From Desertivibrio insolitus (GTDB lineage Bacteria > Actinomycetota > Actinomycetes > Actinomycetales > Microbacteriaceae), in contig NZ_JAFIQW010000002.1 in NCBI RefSeq assembly GCF_017355965.1, positions 455,170 through 519,169 on the forward strand: a stretch of DNA of 64,000 nucleotides, given 5' to 3'. Positions 1-10,711 of the stretch are shown here, piece by piece. The notes under the pieces were generated by a model that was not told the origin of the DNA, did not search any database, and was given only the letters and a program-made list of their open reading frames with translations. Each line of letters starts with the position of its first letter. The first letter of the stretch is position 1. Made by a program: the position numbers and the translations under genes.

Positions 1-2120
1 ACAGCCCTGGCTGGCGCGAGACCATCGTCGTGCTGGGCGTGCTGACCATGCTGGTCGGCGGCTGGCGTGCGATCCGCGAGTGGGACCTCAAGCTCGTGCT
101 CGCCTACGGGACCGTCGCTCAGCTCGGCTTCCTCACCCTGCTCGCCGGCTACGGCACCCGCGAGACAATGCTCGCCGCGCTCGCGCTGCTCGTCGCGCAC
201 GCCCTGTTCAAGTCGACGCTCTTCCTCGTCGTCGGCATCATCGACCACAAGCTCGGGACGCGCGACCTGCGCAAGCTCTCCGGCGTCGGCCGCTCGTCGA
301 AGGCGCTCGCGACGATCTCCGCGCTCGCTGTCGCGTCGATGGCGGGCCTGCCCCCGATGGTCGGCTTCGTCGCGAAGGAGGGCGCGCTCACGGCGTTCCT
401 CGACGACGCCGCGACCGGGCGCCCCTGGGGCGCGGTCGCCCTCGTCGGCATCGTCGCCGGCAGCGTGCTCACCGTCGCCTACAGCCTCCGCTTCTTCTGG
501 GGCGCGTTCTGGTCGAAGCCCGGCGTCGAGTCGTCGCGGGTGCGCGCGACCGTCTGGTTCCTCGGCCCTCCCGCCGTGCTCGCGGTCGCCGGGCTCGTCG
601 CCGGGTTCGCCGCGCCCCTGCTCGACAGCGCGTTCGCGCTCGTCGCCGACGAGCTGCCCGCCGCCGCCGAGAAGGACTACCACCTCGCGCTCTGGCACGG
701 GTTCGAGACCGCGCTGTGGCTGTCGATCGTGACCATCGCCCTCGGCGTCGGCGTGTTCGCCGTGCGGCATCCGCTCTCCTCGCTGCAGGAGCGCTTCGCC
801 GGGCGCATCACCGCGGACGGCGTCTACGCGGCCACCTCCCGGGGCGTCGACCGTTCCGCGGCGCGCACGACCGCGTTCATCCAGCGCGGCTCGCTGCCGG
901 TCTACCTCGGCGTCATCCTGCTCGTGCTCGTCGCCGCCGGCGGCACGGCGCTCGCGCTGTCGCGGCGGTTGCCCGACGACATCCGCCTGTGGGACTACCC
1001 GGCCCAGGCCGTGATCGCGGTCATCATGATGGTCGCCGCCGTCGCGGCGGCCCGCTCCGCGAAACGGTTCCAGGCGGCCGTGCTCGTGGGTGTCACGGGC
1101 ACCGGGCTCGCCGCGCTCTTCGCCTTCCACGGCGCTCCCGACCTCGCGCTCACCCAGGTGCTCGTCGAGATCGTCACGCTCGTCGCGTTCGTGCTCGTGC
1201 TGCGGGTGCTGCCCGCTCAGCTCGGCACCAAGCACGGCAGCGTGTTCAAGCGCGGGCGGGCGATCATCGCCGGCCTCGTCGGCACGCTCATGGCGCTCGT
1301 GGCGGTCGTCGCCGTCGGCATCCGCACGGCCGAGCCCGTCTCGGTCGAGTACCCCCGGCTCGCCGTCGAGGAGGGGCACGGGCTCAACATCGTCAACGTG
1401 ACCCTCGTCGACATCCGCGGCTGGGACACCCTCGGCGAGCTGAGCGTGCTCATCGTGGCCGCGACCGGCATCGCCAGCCTGCTCTTCGTCGGCGGACGCC
1501 AGGACGACCTGCCGACCGCCCGCGAGGCGCGACCGGACGCCGTCGTCGACCGTGTGCAGCCCCGGCGCCGCCGCGACGCCGACAACGACGACCAGCGGGC
1601 GTGGCTGCTGGCGGGGCGCACGCTCGCGCCCCGGCAGCGCTCGATCCTGCTCGAGGTGGTCGTGCGGCTCGTCTTCCACGCGCTCGTCGTGCTGTCGGTC
1701 TACCTGCTCTTCGCCGGCCACAACGCCCCCGGAGGCGGCTTCGCCGGCGGGCTCGTCGCCGGGCTCGCGCTCGTCGCCCGCTACCTCGCCGGCGGGCGCC
1801 ACGAACTCGTGATCGCCGCCCCCGCGAACGCCGGGAAGCTGCTCGGGCTCGGTCTCGTGATCGCCGGCGGCACCGCGGCCGTGCCGCTGCTGTTCGGCGC
1901 GGATGCCCTGACGAGCGTGTACCTCTCCGGCGACCTGCCCGTGCTGGGTCACCTGTCGTTCACGACGTCGTCGATCTTCGACATCGGCGTCTACCTCGTG
2001 GTCGTCGGGCTCATGCTCGACGTGCTGCGCAGCCTCGGCGGCGAGATCGACCGCCAGCAGGAGGAGGAAGTGCCGAGTGAGGTCGCGACCCACCCCGGAC
2101 AGGCGGAGGTGACGAAGTGA
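1..2120 (+). CDS. mrpA: Na+/H+ antiporter subunit A (MrpA/MnhA with C-terminal MnhB domain), 5' partial
   Basis: Large hydrophobic subunit of the Mrp/Mnh multisubunit Na+/H+ antiporter in the cytoplasmic membrane. The reading frame is already open at base 3, so the N-terminus lies outside the window. The visible part starts inside the proton-pumping (NADH-dehydrogenase-like) core, with LAYGTVAQLGF and the lysine-bearing helix around HALFKSTLF. The last ~160 residues carry an MnhB-type domain, including the glycine-rich turn NAPGGGFAGG. No separate mrpB follows, which fits the fused A+B subunit of many actinobacteria. Its stop overlaps the GTG of mrpC by four bases (GTGA). It heads the A-C-D-E-F-G operon. 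Confidence 0.93.
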   Translation, partial: SPGWRETIVVLGVLTMLVGGWRAIREWDLKLVLAYGTVAQLGFLTLLAGYGTRETMLAALALLVAHALFKSTLFLVVGIIDHKLGTRDLRKLSGVGRSSKALATISALAVASMAGLPPMVGFVAKEGALTAFLDDAATGRPWGAVALVGIVAGSVLTVAYSLRFFWGAFWSKPGVESSRVRATVWFLGPPAVLAVAGLVAGFAAPLLDSAFALVADELPAAAEKDYHLALWHGFETALWLSIVTIALGVGVFAVRHPLSSLQERFAGRITADGVYAATSRGVDRSAARTTAFIQRGSLPVYLGVILLVLVAAGGTALALSRRLPDDIRLWDYPAQAVIAVIMMVAAVAAARSAKRFQAAVLVGVTGTGLAALFAFHGAPDLALTQVLVEIVTLVAFVLVLRVLPAQLGTKHGSVFKRGRAIIAGLVGTLMALVAVVAVGIRTAEPVSVEYPRLAVEEGHGLNIVNVTLVDIRGWDTLGELSVLIVAATGIASLLFVGGRQDDLPTAREARPDAVVDRVQPRRRRDADNDDQRAWLLAGRTLAPRQRSILLEVVVRLVFHALVVLSVYLLFAGHNAPGGGFAGGLVAGLALVARYLAGGRHELVIAAPANAGKLLGLGLVIAGGTAAVPLLFGADALTSVYLSGDLPVLGHLSFTTSSIFDIGVYLVVVGLMLDVLRSLGGEIDRQQEEEVPSEVATHPGQAEVTK

Positions 2121-2575
2121 CCGTCTCGCTCGTGCTGCTCGTCGCGATGGCCGTGCTCTACGCGTGCGGCGTCTACCTGCTGCTCGAGAAGAGCATGACG
2201 CGGGTGCTCCTCGGCGTGCTCCTGCTCGGCAACGCGACCAACCTCCTGATCCTCCTGATCTCGGGCGAGCCGGGGCTCGCGCCGATCATGACGGACGGCG
2301 TCGAGGAGTCGGAGATCGCCGACCCGCTGCCGCAAGCCCTCGTGCTCACGGCGATCGTCATCACGTTCGCCGTCTCGGCGTTCCTGCTCGCGCTCATCTA
2401 CCGCTCCTGGCGCCTCGCGGCGGAGGACGACCTCGAGGTCGACGAGGAGGACGTGGCGATCGGCACGCGCGACACCAACGTCGACGAGCCCGACCTCGAG
2501 GAGCTCGCGACCGCGACCGACTTCGACCCGGTCGACGAGGACGAGGAACAGCGACAGGCGAGGAGCAGCACATGA
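2117..2575 (+). CDS. mrpC: Na+/H+ antiporter subunit C (MrpC/MnhC)
   Basis: NuoK-like small membrane subunit of the Mrp antiporter. Three hydrophobic segments lie in the first ~95 residues (near 2-25, 30-50 and 72-95), with the MnhC-typical LLLGNATNLLILL helix. About 50 residues of very acidic tail follow, rich in D and E, beyond the usual end of MnhC; such tails occur in actinobacterial homologues and their role is unknown. The GTG start overlaps the mrpA stop by four bases and no spaced ribosome site is needed. The stop overlaps the mrpD ATG (ATGA), so translation is probably coupled. Confidence 0.92.
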   Translation: MTVSLVLLVAMAVLYACGVYLLLEKSMTRVLLGVLLLGNATNLLILLISGEPGLAPIMTDGVEESEIADPLPQALVLTAIVITFAVSAFLLALIYRSWRLAAEDDLEVDEEDVAIGTRDTNVDEPDLEELATATDFDPVDEDEEQRQARSST

Positions 2576-4131
2576 CCGCCCTCCTGCCGCTCGTCGTGCT
2601 CGTGCCGCTGCTCGCCGCGGGCGGCGTGCTCATCGCGAGCCGTAACCCCGTGGCCCAGCGCTTCGTCGCGATCGGCTCGCTCGCGATCGTGCTCGTCGTC
2701 TCGGCCGCGCTGCTCGTCGTGGTGGACGCCGACGGCACCCTCGTCATGCACGTCGGGGGCTGGCAGGCGCCGTTCGGCATCGTGCTCGTGGTCGACCGCC
2801 TGTCGGCGCTCATGCTCGTGGTCTCGGCCGCCGTGCTGCTCGCGGTGCTCGTCTTCGCCGTCGGGCAGGGTCTCACCGACGGCAACGACGAGACCCCGGT
2901 CTCGATCTTCTATCCGAGCTACCTCGTGCTCGCCGCGGGCGTCTTCAACGCCTTCCTCGCCGGCGACCTGTTCAACCTCTACGTCGGCTTCGAGATCCTG
3001 CTCGTCGCGAGCTACGTGCTCATCACGCTCGGCGGCACCGAGCTGCGCATCCGCGCGGGCGTCACGTACATCGTCGTGAGCCTGCTGTCGTCGCTGCTCT
3101 TCCTCGCCGCCGTGACGATGCTCTACGCCGCGACCGGGACCGTCACGATCGCCGAGCTGTCGGTGCGGATCGCCGAGCTGCCCCAGGACGTGCAGATCCT
3201 GCTCCACGTCATGCTGCTCGTCGCGTTCGGCATCAAGGCCGCGGTCTTCCCGCTGTCCTTCTGGCTGCCGGACTCCTATCCGACCGCCCCGGCGCCGGTC
3301 ACGGCGGTGTTCGCCGGCCTGCTGACCAAGGTCGGCGTCTACGCGATCATCCGCACCGAGACGATCCTCTTCCCGACGCCAGAGCTGAACCCCGCGCTGC
3401 TCGTCGTCGCGCTGCTGACGCTCGTCGTCGGCATCCTCGGCGCCGTCGCGCAGACCGACCTGCGGCGACTGCTGTCGTTCACGCTGGTCAGCCACATCGG
3501 CTACATGATCCTCGGCGTGGGCCTCGGCACCCCCGAGGGCACGGCCGCCGCGACGTTCTACATCGTGCACCACATCATCGTGCAGACCACGCTCTTCCTC
3601 GCGACGGGCCTCATCGAGCGCGAGGCGGGATCGACGAGCCTGCTGCACCTGGGTGGACTGCTCAAGGCGGCGCCGGTCGTCGGGGTGCTGTTCTTCGTCC
3701 CGGCGCTGAACCTCGCCGGCATCCCGCCCTTCTCGGGCTTCATCGGCAAGCTCGGACTGTTCGAGGCGTCGGTGCAGGAGGGCTCCCCGCTCGCGATCGT
3801 CGTCGTCGGCGCCGGGGCGCTCGTCTCGCTCCTCACGCTCTACGCGCTCGCCCGAGCCTGGAACCTCGCGTTCTGGCGACCGCTCGACCAGGTGCGGCAC
3901 ACGCCCGAGGAGCCCACCGAGGACTTCGACGACGCCCGCTGGACCGGCGGCACGATGACCGAGACGAGGCAGCGCTCGCCGCTGATGATCGCGTCGACCA
4001 CCGCGATGGTCGTGCTCAGCGTCGCGCTCACCGTGGCCGCCGGGCCGCTCTACGCGATCTCCGACCGCGCGGGGGAGAACCTCGAGGGCGCGAGCTACTA
4101 CACCGACTCGGTGCTGGGAGGCGGGCGATGA
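2572..4131 (+). CDS. mrpD: Na+/H+ antiporter subunit D (MrpD/MnhD)
   Basis: NuoM/NuoN-like proton-translocating subunit of the Mrp complex, 519 residues and about 14 membrane helices. Conserved features are the LYVGFEILLVASY helix with its glutamate, FGIKAAVFPLSFWLPDSYPTAPAPV with the key lysine and proline-rich turn (around residue 220-245), and the histidine-containing HHIIVQTTLF helix. The ATG lies in an ATGA overlap with mrpC, which fixes the start. Its own stop overlaps mrpE in the same way. Confidence 0.94.
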   Translation: MTALLPLVVLVPLLAAGGVLIASRNPVAQRFVAIGSLAIVLVVSAALLVVVDADGTLVMHVGGWQAPFGIVLVVDRLSALMLVVSAAVLLAVLVFAVGQGLTDGNDETPVSIFYPSYLVLAAGVFNAFLAGDLFNLYVGFEILLVASYVLITLGGTELRIRAGVTYIVVSLLSSLLFLAAVTMLYAATGTVTIAELSVRIAELPQDVQILLHVMLLVAFGIKAAVFPLSFWLPDSYPTAPAPVTAVFAGLLTKVGVYAIIRTETILFPTPELNPALLVVALLTLVVGILGAVAQTDLRRLLSFTLVSHIGYMILGVGLGTPEGTAAATFYIVHHIIVQTTLFLATGLIEREAGSTSLLHLGGLLKAAPVVGVLFFVPALNLAGIPPFSGFIGKLGLFEASVQEGSPLAIVVVGAGALVSLLTLYALARAWNLAFWRPLDQVRHTPEEPTEDFDDARWTGGTMTETRQRSPLMIASTTAMVVLSVALTVAAGPLYAISDRAGENLEGASYYTDSVLGGGR

Positions 4132-4691
4132 GCGAAGAGGGCGAGCGCCGGGCCATCCTCCGCGGCGTGCTGCACCAGCTGCCGCTGCTCGGAGTGCTCG
4201 TCGCGCTCTGGATGCTGCTGTGGGGCAGCGTCAGCGTGCTCACCCTGCTCACCGGCATCCTGCTCGCGATCGGCGTCACGCGCGTGTTCTACCTGCCGGC
4301 CGTCGCGCTGTCGGGCCGGTTCCACCCCGTCGCCTTCACGCGGCTGCTGTTCGTGTTCCTCGGTCAGCTCGTGGCCGCGAGCGCGGAGGTCTCGGCGAAG
4401 GCGCTCTCGCCGCGGGGCATCCGCTCGAGCGCCGTCGTCGAGGTGTCGCTGCTCAGCCGCAGCGACTTCGTCGTGACCCTCACCGCCGTGCTCACGTCGC
4501 TCGTGCCGGGGTCGCTCGTGCTCGAGGTCGACCGCGAGCGGTCGGTGCTCTTCCTCCACGTGCTCGGCGCCGAGCGCCCCGAGGACCTCGAGGACATGCG
4601 GCGCCGCGTGCTGAAGACGGAGGAACGGCTGATCCGCGCCGTCGGGTCGAACCGCGACGTCGAACGCCTGCAGGGGGAGGGGGTGGCCTGA
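4128..4691 (+). CDS. mrpE: Na+/H+ antiporter subunit E (MrpE/MnhE)
   Basis: Subunit E of the Mrp antiporter, 187 residues. It has two or three N-terminal helices (roughly 15-35, 38-60 and 70-90) followed by a soluble C-terminal domain with the family segment TLTAVLTSLVPGSLVLEVD. The start is fixed by the ATGA overlap with mrpD. The next gene starts on the last base of its TGA. The family is needed for assembly and activity of Mrp complexes; its direct role in ion movement is not settled. Confidence 0.92.
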   Translation: MSEEGERRAILRGVLHQLPLLGVLVALWMLLWGSVSVLTLLTGILLAIGVTRVFYLPAVALSGRFHPVAFTRLLFVFLGQLVAASAEVSAKALSPRGIRSSAVVEVSLLSRSDFVVTLTAVLTSLVPGSLVLEVDRERSVLFLHVLGAERPEDLEDMRRRVLKTEERLIRAVGSNRDVERLQGEGVA

Positions 4692-4975
4692 TGGTCGAGC
4701 TGCTGCACACGGTCGCGGTGGCGCTCTTCGCGCTCGCCGCCCTGCTCGTGCTGGTCCGACTCGTGCGCGGTCCCGGCATCCTCGACCGGATGATCGCCAC
4801 CGACGTGCTCCTGACGACCCTCGTGCTCACCGTCGGCGCGTACTGCGTCTTCAACCGCACCACGGTCGGCGTGCCCCTCATGCTCGTGCTCGCCGGCACG
4901 AGCGCGCTCAGCGCGATCGCCGTCTCCCGCTACGTCTCGCGCCGCGGGGTCGAGCGGACGGGGGAGGAGGAGTGA
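4691..4975 (+). CDS. mrpF: Na+/H+ antiporter subunit F (MrpF/MnhF)
   Basis: Short three-helix subunit of the Mrp antiporter, 94 residues. The family pattern [20 protein letters not shown] follows helix 1. The ATG begins on the last base of the mrpE TGA. Its stop overlaps the mrpG GTG by four bases, just after a strong GGAGGAGG ribosome site at 4963-4970 that serves mrpG. The length is normal for the family. Confidence 0.92.
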   Translation: MVELLHTVAVALFALAALLVLVRLVRGPGILDRMIATDVLLTTLVLTVGAYCVFNRTTVGVPLMLVLAGTSALSAIAVSRYVSRRGVERTGEEE

Positions 4976-5394
4976 ACCTCGTGCTCGACGTCGCCGCCGG
5001 GGTTCTCCTCGTCGTCGCCGCGCTGCTCTCGGTCGCGGCGGGCGCCGGTCTCGTGCGCTTCCCCGACGCCCTCAGCCGGATGCACGCGGGCACGAAACCG
5101 CAGATCCTCGGGCTCATCTGCGTCGTGCTCGCCATCGCGCTCTCGCTGCGCGAGTGGGCGGTGCTGCTCACCCTCATCCCCGTCGTCGTGCTGCAACTGT
5201 TCACGGCACCGATGTCGGCGCACATGATCGGCCGCGCCGGCTACCGCACCGGCGACTTCCGTTCGGAGCTGCTCGTCGCCGACGAACTCGAGGACGACAT
5301 CGCCCGCGCCGACCACGTCAGCAGCGAAGAGGCGGGCGAGCCCGTCGGCCGCACTCTCGACGACCGCGAGGGGGACGACGACCGCGCGCGGTGA
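4972..5394 (+). CDS. mrpG: Na+/H+ antiporter subunit G (MrpG/MnhG)
   Basis: Last subunit of the Mrp antiporter, 140 residues. Three helices hold the family signature: [19 protein letters not shown] (around residues 24-42) links the first two. A ~45-residue acidic, arginine-rich tail extends past the usual end. The GTG start overlaps the mrpF stop and is backed by GGAGGAGG. Only 44 bases separate its TGA from the next gene, which has its own promoter; no terminator hairpin was seen in that gap. Confidence 0.92.
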   Translation: MNLVLDVAAGVLLVVAALLSVAAGAGLVRFPDALSRMHAGTKPQILGLICVVLAIALSLREWAVLLTLIPVVVLQLFTAPMSAHMIGRAGYRTGDFRSELLVADELEDDIARADHVSSEEAGEPVGRTLDDREGDDDRAR

Positions 5395-5425
5395 CACCGC
5401 GTCTGCCCGGGCCCGCGCCGCCGCT

Positions 5426-5431
5426 TAGACT
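5426..5431 (+). promoter_or_regulatory. -10 element TAGACT, leaderless ilvD promoter
   Basis: TAGACT ends seven bases before the ilvD ATG at 5439, so transcription should begin at or next to the start codon. No ribosome-binding sequence lies upstream. It fits the TANNNT-plus-6-to-8-bases pattern seen before many genes in this window. Confidence 0.7.
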
Positions 5432-5438
5432 TCGTGCC

Positions 5439-7133
5439 ATGCCCGAAACAGACTGGAAACCTCGCTCGCGCGTCGTCACGGACGGCATCGAGGCGACGAC
5501 ATCCCGCGGCATGCTCCGCGCCGTGGGGATGGGGGACGCCGACTGGGACAAGCCCCAGGTCGGCATCGCGTCCTCCTGGAACGAGATCACCCCCTGCAAC
5601 CTCTCGCTCAGCCGCCTCGCGCAGGCGGCGAAGGAGGGCGTGCACGCGGGCGGCGGCTACCCCCTCCAGTTCGGCACCGTCTCCGTCTCCGACGGCATCT
5701 CGATGGGCCACGAGGGCATGCACTTCTCGCTCGTCAGCCGCGAGGTCATCGCCGACAGCGTCGAGACCGTCATGCAGGCCGAGCGCCTCGACGGCAGCGT
5801 GCTGCTCGCCGGCTGCGACAAGTCGATCCCCGGCATGCTCATGGCCGCCGCGCGTCTCGACCTCTCGAGCGTCTTCCTCTACGCCGGGTCGATCGCGCCG
5901 GGCTGGGTCAAGCTCAGCGACGGCACCGAGAAGGACATCACGATCATCGACTCCTTCGAGGCCGTCGGCGCCGTCAAGGCCGGGCGGATGTCGGAGGAGG
6001 ACGCCAAGCGCATCGAGTGCGCGTTCGCACCGGGCGAGGGCGCCTGCGGCGGCATGTACACCGCGAACACGATGGCGTCGGTCGCCGAGGCCCTCGGCCT
6101 CTCGCTGCCCGGGTCCGCGTCGCCCGCCGCGGCCGACCGCCGCCGCGACTACTACGCGCACCGCTCGGGCGAGGCCGTCGTCGAGCTGCTGCGCCGCGGC
6201 ATCACCGCGCGCCAGATCCTCACGAAGAAGGCGTTCGAGAACGCCGTCGCCGTCGCGATGGCGCTCGGCGGCTCGACCAACGTCGTGCTCCACCTGCTCG
6301 CGATCGCGCACGAGGCCGAGGTCGACCTCACGCTCGACGACTTCAACCGCATCGGCGACAAGGTGCCGCACCTCGGCGACCTCAAGCCGTTCGGCAAGTA
6401 CGTCATGAACGACGTCGACCGTCACGGCGGCCTCCCCGTGCTCATGAAGGCGCTGCTCGACGCGGGCCTCATGCACGGCGACGCGCTCACCGTCACCGGC
6501 AAGACCCTCGCGGAGAACCTCGCCGAGCTCGACATCGACCCGCTCGACGGCGAGGTGCTGCGCACGCTCGACAACCCGATCCACAAGACGGGCGGCCTGA
6601 CGATCCTCTCCGGCTCGCTCGCCCCCGAGGGTGCCGTCGTGAAGACCGCCGGCTTCGACCGCGCGACCTTCGAGGGCCCCGCGCGGGTGTTCGAGCGCGA
6701 GCGCGGCGCCATGGACGCGCTCACCAACGGCGAGATCAAGCCCGGCGACGTCGTGGTCATCCGCTACGAGGGCCCCAAGGGCGGCCCCGGCATGCGCGAG
6801 ATGCTCGCGATCACCGCGGCCATCAAGGGCGCAGGGCTCGGCAAGGATGTACTACTGTTGACGGACGGTCGATTCTCAGGCGGCACAACCGGCCTCTGCA
6901 TCGGCCACATCGCTCCTGAGGCGGTGGACGCAGGTCCCATCGCCTTCCTGCGCGATGGCGACCCGATCCGCGTCGACATCGCCGCTCGCACGCTCGACGT
7001 ACTGGTCGATGAATCCGAGCTGGAGGCCCGCCGAAACGGCTGGGAGCCTCTGCCTCCCCGCTACACCCGCGGCGTGCTCGCGAAGTACTCCAAGCTCGTG
7101 CGTTCAGCCGCGCACGGAGCAGTGACGGGCTAG
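5439..7133 (+). CDS. ilvD: dihydroxy-acid dehydratase
   Basis: Fourth common enzyme of valine and isoleucine synthesis: dehydrates 2,3-dihydroxy-3-methyl acids to 2-keto acids, cytoplasmic, iron-sulfur dependent. 564 residues, normal length. The three cluster cysteines are visible in PCN (~residue 52), GCDKS (~126) and ACGG (~202), and the C-terminal [11 protein letters not shown] motif is intact. The ATG is chosen because of the TAGACT element seven bases before it. It is followed after 36 bases by ilvB and probably heads ilvDBNC. Oddity: from about 6843 to the stop the codons change sharply (GTA, CTA, TTG, TCA, ACA, CGA, GAT, GAA), while the preceding 1.4 kb is almost purely G/C-ending. Confidence 0.95.
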   Translation: MPETDWKPRSRVVTDGIEATTSRGMLRAVGMGDADWDKPQVGIASSWNEITPCNLSLSRLAQAAKEGVHAGGGYPLQFGTVSVSDGISMGHEGMHFSLVSREVIADSVETVMQAERLDGSVLLAGCDKSIPGMLMAAARLDLSSVFLYAGSIAPGWVKLSDGTEKDITIIDSFEAVGAVKAGRMSEEDAKRIECAFAPGEGACGGMYTANTMASVAEALGLSLPGSASPAAADRRRDYYAHRSGEAVVELLRRGITARQILTKKAFENAVAVAMALGGSTNVVLHLLAIAHEAEVDLTLDDFNRIGDKVPHLGDLKPFGKYVMNDVDRHGGLPVLMKALLDAGLMHGDALTVTGKTLAENLAELDIDPLDGEVLRTLDNPIHKTGGLTILSGSLAPEGAVVKTAGFDRATFEGPARVFERERGAMDALTNGEIKPGDVVVIRYEGPKGGPGMREMLAITAAIKGAGLGKDVLLLTDGRFSGGTTGLCIGHIAPEAVDAGPIAFLRDGDPIRVDIAARTLDVLVDESELEARRNGWEPLPPRYTRGVLAKYSKLVRSAAHGAVTG

Positions 7134-7169
7134 CCGCCCTCCATCCCCACCTCACGCAAAGGACGAACG

Positions 7170-8966
7170 ATGGCCACCGACGTGACGCCGCGCTCCGCGG
7201 CGCGCACCACGACGACGGAGCCGGAGGTCCTCACCGGCTCCGGTGCGATCCTCCGCTCGCTCGAGAAGCTCGGCGTCAAGGACGTCTTCGGGCTTCCCGG
7301 CGGGGCGATCATCCCGTTCTACGACGAGCTGATGGCCTCGACCACGATCCGTCACATCCTCGTCCGGCACGAGCAGGGCGGCGGCCACGCGGCCGAGGGC
7401 TACGCGACCGCGTCCGGGGGAGTGGGCGTCGTCATCGCGACGAGCGGCCCCGGTGCGACGAACCTCGTCACCGCGATCGCCGACGCGCACATGGACTCCG
7501 TGCCGCTGCTCGTGATCACCGGCCAGGTGTTCTCGACGCTCATGGGCACCGACGCGTTCCAGGAGGTCGACATCGTCGGCATCACGATGCCGATCACGAA
7601 GCACTCCTTCCTCGTCACGAGGGCTGAGGACGTGCCCTCGACCCTCGCCGCGGCGTACCACGTCGCGTCGACCGGTCGTCCCGGCCCCGTGCTCGTCGAC
7701 ATCACGAAGGACGCCCAGCAGGGCAGGGCCCCGTTCGTCTGGCCGACCAAGCTCGACCTGCCCGGCTACCGTCCCGTCACCAAGGCGCACGGCAAGCAGA
7801 TCCAGGCGGCGGCCCAGCTGCTCGCCGAGGCCGAGCGCCCCGTGCTGTACGTCGGCGGCGGCATCATCCGCTCCGGCGCCTCCGCCGAGCTGCTCGCCTT
7901 CGCCGAGGCCAGCGGGGCCCCCGTCGTCACGACGCTCATGGCCCGCGGCGCGTTCCCGGACTCTCACCCGCAGCACCTCGGCATGCCCGGCATGCACGGC
8001 ACGGTGCCCGCGGTGCTCGGCATCCAGGAGAGCGACCTGCTCATCTCGCTCGGCGCGCGGTTCGACGACCGCGTGACCGGCAAGGTCAGCGAGTTCGCGC
8101 CGAACGCGAAGATCGTGCACGTCGACATCGACCCGGCCGAGATCTCGAAGATCCGCGTCGCGGACGTGCCGATCGTGGGCGACGCGAAGGAGGTGCTGAC
8201 CGACCTCATCGCGGCGTACGGCCAGGCCTCCGCCGGCGGCCGGTCGGACATCGGGCCGTGGTGGAAGCGCCTCAACACGCTCCGCGAGAACTTCCCGCTC
8301 GGCTACACCGAGCCCGAGGACGGGCTGCTCGCCCCGCAGGCGATCATCAAGCGCATCGGTGAGCTCACCGGACCCGAGGGCGTCTACGCCTCCGGGGTCG
8401 GCCAGCACCAGATGTGGGCGGCGCAGTTCATCAAGTACGAGCGCCCCAACTCGTGGCTGAACTCCGGCGGCGCGGGCACGATGGGCTACGCCGTCCCCGC
8501 CGCGATGGGCGCGAAGGTCGCCGAGCCGCAGCGCACCGTGTGGGCGATCGACGGCGACGGCTGCTTCCAGATGACCAACCAGGAACTCGCGACCTGCACG
8601 ATCAACGACATCCCGATCAAGGTCGCGGTCATCAACAACTCCTCGCTGGGCATGGTTCGGCAGTGGCAGACGCTCTTCTACGAGAGCCGGCACTCCTTCA
8701 CCGACCTCGAGACCGGTCACGAGACGCGGATGATCCCCGACTTCGTCAAGCTCGCGGACGCGTACGGCGCGCTCGGGATCCGCGTGACCCGGCCCGAGGA
8801 GGTCGACCCCGCGATCAAGCTCGCGCTGGAGACGAACGACCGTCCGGTCGTCATCGACTTCGTCGTCAGCCGCGACTCGATGGTGTGGCCGATGGTGCCC
8901 CAGGGCGTCGGCAACTCGTCCGTCCAGTACGCCCGCGACCACGCCCCCGAGTGGGCGGAGGAGTAA
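7170..8966 (+). CDS. ilvB: acetolactate synthase, large (catalytic) subunit
   Basis: ThDP- and FAD-dependent acetohydroxyacid synthase: condenses two pyruvates, or pyruvate with 2-ketobutyrate, in branched-chain amino acid synthesis. 598 residues with the three usual domains. The N-terminal domain holds [14 protein letters not shown] and the catalytic glutamate of [14 protein letters not shown] (~residue 67). The C-terminal ThDP motif runs from GDGCFQM (~461) to the paired asparagines of [14 protein letters not shown] (~490). AAAGGACGAACG before the ATG supplies a ribosome site. Three bases separate it from ilvN, the regulatory subunit. Confidence 0.97.
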   Translation: MATDVTPRSAARTTTTEPEVLTGSGAILRSLEKLGVKDVFGLPGGAIIPFYDELMASTTIRHILVRHEQGGGHAAEGYATASGGVGVVIATSGPGATNLVTAIADAHMDSVPLLVITGQVFSTLMGTDAFQEVDIVGITMPITKHSFLVTRAEDVPSTLAAAYHVASTGRPGPVLVDITKDAQQGRAPFVWPTKLDLPGYRPVTKAHGKQIQAAAQLLAEAERPVLYVGGGIIRSGASAELLAFAEASGAPVVTTLMARGAFPDSHPQHLGMPGMHGTVPAVLGIQESDLLISLGARFDDRVTGKVSEFAPNAKIVHVDIDPAEISKIRVADVPIVGDAKEVLTDLIAAYGQASAGGRSDIGPWWKRLNTLRENFPLGYTEPEDGLLAPQAIIKRIGELTGPEGVYASGVGQHQMWAAQFIKYERPNSWLNSGGAGTMGYAVPAAMGAKVAEPQRTVWAIDGDGCFQMTNQELATCTINDIPIKVAVINNSSLGMVRQWQTLFYESRHSFTDLETGHETRMIPDFVKLADAYGALGIRVTRPEEVDPAIKLALETNDRPVVIDFVVSRDSMVWPMVPQGVGNSSVQYARDHAPEWAEE

Positions 8967-8969
8967 TCC

Positions 8970-9476
8970 GTGAGCCACGTCCTCTCCCTGCTCGTCGAAG
9001 ACAAGCCGGGTCTGCTGACCCGTGTCGCCGGGCTCTTCGCCCGCCGCGGCTTCAACATCGAGTCCCTCGCGGTCGGTAAGACCGAGGTGCCCGGGCTCTC
9101 GCGCATCACGGTCGTCGTCGACGTCGAGGAGCTCCCGCTCGAGCAGGTCACGAAGCAGCTCAACAAGCTCATCAACGTGATCAAGATCGTCGAGCTCGAG
9201 CCCTCGCAGTCCGTGCAGCGCGAGCACCTGCTCGTGAAGGTGCGGGTCGACAACGCCACCCGGTCGCAGATCATCGAGGCGGTCAACCTGTTCCGCGCCC
9301 GCGTCGTCGACGTCGCGCCCGACGCGCTCGTCATCGAGGTGACCGGCGACTCCGGCAAGGTGCAGGCCTTCCTCCGGGTCATCGAGCCCTACGGCATCCG
9401 CGAGATCGCCCAGTCGGGCCTGCTCGCGATCGGCCGCGGCCCCAAGAGCATCAGCGAACGGGTCGGCAAGAACTAG
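8970..9476 (+). CDS. ilvN: acetolactate synthase, small (regulatory) subunit
   Basis: Regulatory subunit that activates IlvB and confers valine feedback inhibition. 168 residues: an N-terminal ACT domain (residues ~3-78; VLSLLVEDKPGLLTRVAGLFARRGFNIESLAVG is the effector-binding half, seen here from 8973) and a C-terminal ALS_ss_C domain. The GTG lies three bases after the ilvB TAA and uses the GGAGGAG in the end of ilvB. 48 bases separate it from ilvC. Confidence 0.96.
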   Translation: MSHVLSLLVEDKPGLLTRVAGLFARRGFNIESLAVGKTEVPGLSRITVVVDVEELPLEQVTKQLNKLINVIKIVELEPSQSVQREHLLVKVRVDNATRSQIIEAVNLFRARVVDVAPDALVIEVTGDSGKVQAFLRVIEPYGIREIAQSGLLAIGRGPKSISERVGKN

Positions 9477-9524
9477 TACTTCCGGCCGCACGGCCGGGCA
9501 CGACCAACAGAAAGGGAAACCTAA

Positions 9525-10550
<1,026 letters not shown>

Positions 10551-10560
10551 CCCATCCGGC

Positions 10561-10595
10561 GGTCGAGTAGCGGGCGCAGCCCGCGTATCGAGACC
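10561..10595. repeat. Microbacteriaceae-type palindromic intergenic repeat, copy 1
   Basis: GGTCGAGTAGCGGGC, spacer GCA, then GCCCGCGTATCGAGACC: an imperfect palindrome ten bases after ilvC. A second copy is at 33887-33923 and the core GCGGGCGCAGCCCGC recurs at 28629-28643. From memory, very similar elements are widespread between genes in Microbacteriaceae genomes; their role is unknown. Confidence 0.75.
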
Positions 10596-10606
10596 CGCTG
10601 AACCGC

Positions 10607-10640
10607 GAGGGGGCGGATGCCACGAGGCATCCGCCCCCTC
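10607..10640 (+). terminator. ilvDBNC terminator
   Basis: Perfect 15-bp stem, GAGGGGGCGGATGCC with its reverse complement around the loop ACGA, followed by a C/T-rich run rather than a pure T tract. Each arm contains the genome word CGGATGCC, so the terminator is an inverted pair of that word. Confidence 0.85.
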
Positions 10641-10711
10641 CGTCTTCCCCCGACGCGCTTCGGGCCACCCGCGGCGCCCCACCACGAGCCGGCACCGCCG
10701 GAAGGAGCACC

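Noticed and set aside
6840-7133. Frameshift or fusion at the end of ilvD
   Set aside because: The codon style changes but the frame and conserved C-terminal motifs continue without a break, so it is reported as possible recombination only.
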